Shown: positions 56,762 through 64,000 of the stretch, in pieces
How positions within the stretch are numbered: the first letter of the stretch is position 1
Layout: every line of letters starts with the position of its first letter
Assembly (NCBI GenBank): GCA_015698045.1
Contig: BLAL01000206.1
Span: forward strand, 124,001 to 188,000
Source: Rhizophagus clarus
Lineage: Eukaryota; Glomeromycota; Glomeromycetes; Glomerales; Glomeraceae
DNA: 64,000 nt
Reading direction: 5' to 3'
Notes under the pieces: generated by a model
The model's database searches: none
Told to the model about the DNA's origin: nothing
What the model saw: only the letters and a program-made list of their open reading frames with translations
Program-made: the position numbers and the translations under genes

Positions 56762-59700
56762 GAAGTTTTCTAGGTATCACCTGAGGTGGTGATAAAGTTT
56801 TTGCCACCTCTAGTCATGTGATTTATAAAAAATAAATTTAATTGGATAAAAATTGTTTAAATCAAGAAATACGTGAAATTAAAAAAAATTTATTTATTTT
56901 TTTTTAAAAAAATATTTATTTTATTAATATCCTTAGGCTTTAATAGTAAGCTTTCTTTTCTTTTCTTTTTTTTTACTTTAAAAAATATACTAATGTTCTT
57001 TTTCTTTCTTTTTTCAAAATGTACTTTTAAATATTCGTTAATAAATTAACTTGAAAAAATAACTATACAAATATATGAAACTGCCATTTCTGATAATATT
57101 GATTATGACAATTGTTGTTATTTATTGGTAAGCTTAATTTTGAATTCTTCTCTAAGAATAAACAAATAGTTTATAAATTTAGTCAATATCAGGATTTCAA
57201 TTCTTTCTTTTTTTCAGAATTGATAAAGCAATCTGATTTTTTTTTCTTTATAACTTAAGAAAATTATTAACGTTTTTTTCCAATTTCTTTTTGTAGGAAT
57301 TAGTTTAAACTTCTAAAGTTGATAGTAAGTATTACTGGAGGGAAGGAGTAATTTTTTTTTATTTAAAAACATCTATTTAACATTTTTTTTTTAATTTCTT
57401 TTTTGTAAAAGTAGTTAGATAGTGAATATTAGAGAATAAAGGATTTTTTTTTATATAAGAACATTTGTTAATATTTTTTTAATATTTTTTATTTGGAGTG
57501 TATTGTATGATGTATAAGTATATGTGTAATATGCAGAAATGATAATAAATACAGTTTCCAGTTGATATATGAATAAATTCAGATCCTGCCCAACTTAATT
57601 TATCAATAAATAAACTATTATCACATACAATCGATATTAAGTACTAAATTTTATTTAATTTTTATTCTTTATAAAGAAATGATATTAATTATCATTTTCT
57701 GCATCTTTCTCTTTATATTTTATATAAGTGTAACTTTTTTTCTTACATAATTTACATGATGCCATACATCATCATATGTTATGATTAGTTGTGTTACAAT
57801 TATTACATCTATTACCCTGCGAATTGCCTTGCCCATCATTATCCTGAATAAAAGTATTTGAATCACTACTTTTAGTATCCATTTTAACAGAATTTTTATA
57901 TCTTTTATTTTGTGGTCTTCCTTTGAATTTAACTATATGCAGATTAAGAATTTTGTTTGATTTGTTAGCTATTTTATTTGTATCATTATATAATTCTTTT
58001 AAAATCTCATTAAAAACATTTAAAATATCTGATCTATATTTTTTAGAAGTAACTTGAGCAATCTTACAACCAAGTCCAAATAAATTGCTATATAAATGTT
58101 ATGTATTGATTTTTACATTAATATTATTAATTAAATAAGAGTCATTTTGAAATTCATCCAAAACTGTTAACTTCTTTACATACGATAACAAATTTGATAA
58201 TCAAAATCAAGAATTTGTAAATATCATGTTTCAGGATTACCCAACTGATTTTCATTTTCTATTTTGAACCATCACTTCTTAATTAAGAAAATACTGAATT
58301 GTACTTGTTTATTACAAATCATAACTTAAAAAAAGTGATAGTAAACCAATCTACAATTTAAAATCATTAAATAGGTACAAATATGATTCTTATCATATAA
58401 AAGAATCACAAAATGGGAAAAAGAATTTGATTTGTGAGTGAGATAGGTAATACACCATATTTTGACAATGTTTGTTCTATCAACTTTATCAATAGTCATA
58501 AGTAATCTTAAAGATATTTGAGCAAACTGATTTTGGTTATTTTCATCATTGACTTCATATACAAAATCCTAAAAATTAAAATAAGAAAATTAAAGTTAGA
58601 TTAATACACATCAGTTTGCTTATACAAAAATAATAAAAATATTAATTTCCTAGTAGCAATTACATGTAAATAGAGAAAATTAATAAATATTTGAATATTA
58701 AATTTTACTTTTTGTATCATTACCAATTAAACCAATGCTTATCTCTTCAAAAACTTCATAATCTTCTGAAAATATTAATGTAGCATTATACTCTAAACTG
58801 ATATTAAGTTGAGCTTTTTGTATAAAGTACATCTCCATTATAAGATACTTTTTTAGCTCTTTTATTACATGTAAAAAATCCTTTCAGATGAAGTTGTTGA
58901 TATGTTTGTATAGGGTAATAATTCAATCTAATCTCGATATTCTGCTTTAGCAGTTTGATTGCAAAGAAATTCCTGAATACCTTAAAAACATTCAACCAAA
59001 CTACTTTTGAAATTTACGTATTTCTTAATAATTCTATTAATGCCTTCAATACATTGTGTTGATATCATTCCTGCAATAAAATACTAAAGAAAAATAAAAA
59101 TAAAATATTAAGAATTAAAAATGTAAAATTATATTTAATTTATATAAATCAAGTAATGTAAAAATTAAAATTTGGTAATATAATATATTTACCATACAAA
59201 TAAATGCTTTGCTTCATGACTCTTTGATTTTATCTAAAGTTCTCATTAAATAATTATTAGCACAAGGAAATAATTCAATCAATTGTTTCACCTAATATTA
59301 AATAACGTACAGAATAAAACTTAGATAAAAATTCAGTATAATTTTCACCTAAAGATCGTTGTACATGATGATCTAAATTTTGACAAATATAAAATATATA
59401 GTAAACATGTTTAACATTTAGGTAAAAAATTTTTTATTGCTATATCTAAACCTATATCTATATCACTAAGAAGAACAGTTAGCAGTATTCCATTATTTGT
59501 TTTTAAAAATTATTCTAAAACCCATATATAAGATGATGATGTTTCATTAGATAGTAATGCTTGCACAAAAAATTCATGTATGGTTTTGATTGTCAACACC
59601 AATAAAAAAATAAAGAGTCATTTGATATCTATTTGTTTTTGAGATATTATCTGTTATTATAACATCATAATAATATTGATATAGATTTTGTTGATTTGAA

Positions 59701-60710
59701 TCTATCTAAAAAATATGAAATAATTTTCCTTGATGTATTTTTTTTGTAATAAACATTCTGGGATCATTTTTTTGCTAAATTTTAAACTTTTCTAACATCA
59801 AAACACATCATTATCTGGATCATTAATTTTATTATGATTATTCTGTTTAAAGTGCTGAATAACGTTTACTATATTTTTTTCTAAAAATGTTTGTTGTGAA
59901 AATTCAGAAATTAAAAGATTTCAGATCATAAAACTATTCATTTCAGGTGAATTATTAACATAAAACTTAATTCTATTCAATACAGATTCTGATAAACTGC
60001 GATATAATGGAGCAAATACTACCATTATAATATTAAGATTATGATTTTTGTGATTGAGTTCAAAAATAATTATATAAGGATTTGAATCATATTTTGACCA
60101 ATAAATATTGATATAACATGTGCAACCAATTCAAGAAAATGTAGTATTATGCATTTTTATTTGAATTATTATTTTTACGCATCCTTGGCATAACAGTATG
60201 ATTACATTCAAATACTTTTTTACTAATATCTCCATCAGCTCAATAGTAATTAGTAAGTATTTTGTAATCTTCATATAAATCCTTTTATTTTAGCATAATT
60301 ATGCATATAATACTTAGTCTATATGCTTCCAATTTTCAAATCTATATTCAACTGCTAATTCTTTTACTTGTTTTTTTTTAAATTTTCACTAATTTAAAGT
60401 TCCTGGAAAACCTTTCATCATTTTTTTTTTTAAAAATTGCAGATTTGGATATTAGAGCTAAGGTATTTTTCTTATTTAAATCTTCTTGATCATATTCTAA
60501 CTCAAAATCATTAATAATACTATTTATTTTAATAGATTTTAATAGTAATAATACATGTTATAAACAGTATTATTTTGTTTTTTTTTTGAGATACAATAGA
60601 AAATTTGTGTATCATATGACAGATAATATAATTATATTTACAATATCATATGATATAATACAAGGTGGTAAAAAATCAAATACCACCTGGGATGATACTA
60701 ACAATTTTTC
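56762..60710 (-). mobile_element. Mutator-like element (MULE), decayed
   Basis: TTATTTTAA lies outside both ends (56753-56761 and 60711-60719). The ends align without gaps: GAAGTTTTCTAGGTATCACC against GAAAAATTGTTAGTATCATC (complement of 60710), continuing as AGGTGGT.....TTTT.CCACC. The 9-base duplication and long imperfect inverted ends are typical of MULEs, and the interior carries a MULE transposase relic on the minus strand. The 800 bases at the left (56950-57550) are T-rich with a few splice-like units. Confidence 0.8.
57690..60560 (-). pseudogene. FAR1-type MULE transposase pseudogene
   Basis: Minus-strand pieces in order: near 60370-60150 a FAR1-like DNA-binding region (WKHIDY.MHNYAK, then GDISKKVFECNHTVMPRMRK); near 59700-59580 YYYDVIITDNISKTNRYQM then LYFFIGVDNQNH, the first catalytic Asp region of MULE transposases; then, in another frame, FFVQALLSNETSSSYIWVLE and LSDIDIGLDIAIKNF, the second Asp region; and near 57960-57780 KFKGRPQNKRYKN with a CNNCN..H zinc-knuckle remnant at the C-terminus. 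Numerous stops and frame changes show long inactivity. Confidence 0.8.
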
Positions 60711-60719
60711 TTATTTTAA

Positions 60720-62250
60720 ATAATTTATTAATTTTTTAATTTTTTTTTTATTAAATATTATAAATTTGTTTCTTTTTTAATAAACTAATTTTATAGTATT
60801 TTTCTTTATTTTTTAGGATGGATTTATTTGTTTTAATTAAAGAAATAAATTTTGTAATAAAAATTTTAAAAGAACTATTTTTTTAATATAATATTTAATC
60901 ATTTTTATTTGAAAATGATTTTAATTTTAATTAGAACTGTACTACTTAACTAATTGAACATTTAATCCTAATCTTTAATTCTACTGATTAGCCTATATAA
61001 TAACTTTTTATATTCAAGTATAAAAAACTAAAATACATTAATTTTTGACCAAAAAATATTTTATTTTTTAATTATAAATAATTTAATAAGTTAGAAATAT
61101 GCAGTTTTTTCTTTTAAATAGTAATTTTTTATCTTTTATAATTAAAAAGTTTTTTTTATATATTTAAAAAAAAACTCTAATTATCAATAACTATTCCAAA
61201 TAAAATATTTTTTAAAATATTTAATATCAAAAAAATATATAATAATCAAAATTAAGTAAAAATTACTAATATTTTTATTTAAATTAATAATTAAAAAAGT
61301 TTAAATAAAAATTATATAATTTATGTTAAATAAATTCAACAAAAAAAGTGATTTTCAATATCACTATTATATTATATATTAGTTAATATTATTAGAAAAT
61401 ACAGAAATAACTTTTTAATAATTTTTGTTTAATCTAATAAAAAAATATAATATTAATACTATTTTAATAATTTTTAATAATTAATTAATATATCTAAAAA
61501 AAAAAATAATGATTTTATTAATTTTTAATAATGCATATCATCATTAACTTTAATTAAATAATTATTAAATTATCAGCATATGTACCGATCTTTAGAATTA
61601 GCTTAAATTAAGAATTTTTAATAAAAAATTAGTAAATAGTGCAAAATACGATTGTGTTACACATTCATCTTATTAATTTTATGTAGAATAATCAGAAAAT
61701 AAAAAAATTTTTTACAACTCGTGCTTAAAAATTAAAGTAATAACAACTTTTTATAACTCATCAACTATTTTAAGAACCCATCACTTTTTACACCAGTTGT
61801 AAATAAAAGTTTTGTGAATACAATAATAGTTATTTGCAATTGTTAATGGTATTAATTATTCTCCAAAAGCTTTTTTATGATGTAAAATAATTAAATAAAG
61901 CAGTAAAATAACTGGATTTTGTATGAATTTACTATAATATTTAAAGAATTTTAAAAATAAAGAAATAACTAAAATTTTCATTACCTTTTATTAATTTTTA
62001 ATTTTAAAAATTTTGTTTTTAAAATATGGAGATAAAGAATCTTCTTTATATCATTTACTGATGATAATTTTAAAACTAACAATGATTTTAAAACTCATGC
62101 AGGTTCCTTTTAAGGAAATCACTTAATCTACATTAAAATCTTGTAATACTTAAATCTACCAGTATGAAAACTTTGATTTTTAGATAGTTTATCATTATCA
62201 CAGAACCTTGTGAATATTGTCATCTTCTTGATCATATACTTTTGACCTCA
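60720..62250. other. A+T-rich, no gene
   Basis: Low-complexity A/T sequence without a supportable frame. Confidence 0.6.
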
Positions 62251-62256
62251 ATTGTT

Positions 62257-62525
62257 CTTAATTCTAAAAGTCTGGTCATGCTTTTCATCTAACAACACTA
62301 CAAAAAAGAAAAAAAAAATAATTAATTAATTAAAAAAATTAATAAAAAACATTTATCCAACCTTAATTCCAATAATCTGGTCATGTTTTTTGTCTGGTAA
62401 CACTACAAAAAAGAAAAAAATAAATAAGTAATTTAATGAAATAAAAAAAAATAATAAAAAATATCTCCTCTAATCCTCTCTTACCTTAATTTCAAAAGTT
62501 CAGTCATGCTTTTCATCTGGCAATA
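62257..62525 (-). repeat. Three 41-base mini-exon-like repeats
   Basis: On the minus strand, units at 62485-62525, 62362-62402 and 62257-62297 are each 41 bases and closely similar (TTAGATGAAAAGCATGACCA core; LLDEKHDQTFRIK in one frame). A T-rich tract and GTAG acceptor precede units 2 and 1 (mutated to TAA in unit 3). A donor follows unit 3 (GTAAGA) and unit 2 (GTTGGA) but not unit 1. Periods are 123 and 105 bases. The conserved core and variable spacers look like duplicated exons rather than a simple satellite. Confidence 0.6.
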
Positions 62526-62539
62526 TTACAAAAAAAAAA

Positions 62540-63400
62540 AATTTTTTTTCAGATATTTAGATTATCTAATTAAATCAGTAAGTCACATATTTTTGTCTTA
62601 TATCAAATAATTTATTATAGCATTAATAAGTTTTTTATAATAAAGGTCTTATTTTATTTAATTTTATTTGATCAACTAAAATTGAAATAAAAGAATTAAA
62701 ATTAAAGTTTTAAAAAGTGAATGAAGAAAAACAAATAAAATAGATTATCTAATAATCAAATAAATATTATTGCTGATGATGATGTAAACACATTAATCAA
62801 AATGTTTAAATTTATCATAATTATTATTTTTTTTAATTTGTAATCTGCAACAGAAGTAGAGATCAGTAATAATAAAATTTGGGATTAGATTTACCAAATT
62901 TGATAATATTTATGTAGATTGTAATTATTAATAAGAGGATTACGCAATCATTATATAGGGAATATAAAGGGAAAATCACATTAATAAATAGCCAATTACT
63001 GTAACTTTTTATTCGTAAAAAAGCTTTTTCTCAAAATCATTTCTTAAAAACTTTTATCAGATATAACGTGAGATTCTGATTACTAATTAATTGATTTTTA
63101 AAATATAAATCATTAGTAAATCTTTTTTAATATGAAAAAAAAATACTAGAGCTCAGAGATGTTATATTTTTTTTTACCTATTTACCTAAATAATTAGATC
63201 ATAATACTGGTTATACCAGTTCAAAAACTAAATAAAAGTGTATATATTTCTTTTTTATATCAACTTATGAAATAAACTTATCATAAATGGTAAGCGATAT
63301 TACCTTTTATATTATAGATAATTAATGCTAGTAGTTTTGTTTAGACTTCAGGATTTTATTTTTTTTTAAACTAGCAAAAAGGAAATTTTTTTTTAAATAA
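62540..63400. other. A+T-rich, no gene
   Basis: No supportable frame on either strand; many poly-A and poly-T runs. Confidence 0.5.
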
Positions 63401-63420
63401 AAATTTTTTTTTAATTTTTT

Positions 63421-64000
63421 AGTTAATGGCATTACCTTTAGCTTTGGAATTAAGTACTATAACAGGTAATTTTTTTTTACTTTTATTCTCTTTTCTTTTT
63501 TTCTTATTAACTTATTCTTTTTTTTAAATGTGGCTATTTTTAATTCCATTTTAGCAGAAATTCAAAATGAGTTTTAATTCTTTTTTTTGTTTTTTTTTTA
63601 TTCTTTCTCTTGTTCTTTTACTAAATTTTTTGTCTTTCTTAGATGTGTATTATTTGAATGAAAATTCAAATAAGTCTTTTATATCTTTTTTTCTTATTAT
63701 TTTATTTTTCTTTTAAGATGATATTAACTGTTTTTTTTTGCTTTTTTTTATGAGGTGGGTGTTCTGGCTTTTTTTTTATTTTTTTCCTTTTATTTTTTTT
63801 TATTTTTGTGATTTCTTTATTCCTTTTTTTCATTATTCTTTTCATTTCTTTTCATGGTTCTTTCATTGATCTTTTATGATTCCTTTTGTTATTCCTTTCA
63901 TTAATCTTTTATTCCTTTTATCATTATTTCTTTCATTGTCTTTTTGGTTTCTTTCATTGATTTTTAGTTTCTTTTGTTATATTTTTTCATTTCTCTCATT
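63421..64000 (+). repeat. Inverted relative of the 55.2-56.2 kb segment
   Basis: A mini-exon-like unit at 63423-63465 (AG before, GTAATT after) is followed by a second core near 63529-63566 reading AIFNSILAEIQ, homologous to the unit at 55994-56032 but with both splice sites lost. A T/C tract and a TGAGGTGGGTGTTCTGGCTT block (63750-63769) follow, then pyrimidine tract with TTTCATTGATCTTTTA-like repeats to the window edge. The element continues beyond the window. Confidence 0.6.

Overview
This window looks like nuclear DNA of an arbuscular mycorrhizal fungus, most likely Rhizophagus or a close relative. The reasons are the very high A+T content, short GT...AG introns of about 60-200 bases, an F-box/leucine-rich gene plus F-box wrecks, and dense transposons of many superfamilies, often nested. 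This assignment is inference from style of content; no marker gene is present.

Host-like genes are few and mostly need splicing to be seen. On the plus strand between 7.0 and 14.4 kb there are four multi-exon genes: a 202-residue proline-repeat protein with a basic tail (7053-7963), a 77-residue basic coiled-coil protein (8394-8887), a roughly 150-residue basic coiled-coil protein (10771-11285) and a 534-residue protein of unknown family (12206-14346). The first three share a TATAAATAC box upstream. A single-exon F-box protein lies at 45702-46712 on the minus strand. F-box relics lie near 40.9-41.6 kb and 53.9-54.5 kb.

Mobile elements by region: a retroelement 3' tail at the left edge; a pogo-like MITE (1531-1698); a ten-exon Tnp2/CACTA-type transposase pseudogene (2537-6096); a retroelement fragment (14.9-16.0 kb); an unclassified 3.1-kb element with 13-base terminal inverted repeats and a 6-base target duplication (16276-19375); a decayed hAT (19444-22164); a compound structure bounded by inverted repeats at 22945 and 31136; an intact Tc1/mariner DD34E element (37736-39072); one hAT inserted into a near-identical hAT (47390-52676 containing 48308-50946); a MULE-type MITE (54626-54867) and a decayed FAR1-type MULE (56762-60710).

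The most interesting part is the 22.9-31.1 kb compound structure. Two different TIR structures, one inside the other, each carry a homologous four-exon gene for an arginine-rich Myb/SANT-like DNA-binding protein. The outer copy is broken and is split in its first intron by a LINE insertion with a 14-base target duplication. The inner copy (25221-25922) is intact and sits beside a gene for a small acidic protein. Neither structure shows a DDE transposase.

A second recurrent theme is arrays of 25-45 base 'mini-exons' set in long pyrimidine tracts with splice-like borders (16.8-18.4, 55.9-56.2, 62.2-62.6 and 63.4-63.6 kb). Some are clearly related to each other across several kb. The rest of the window is A+T-rich DNA in which I see no gene.
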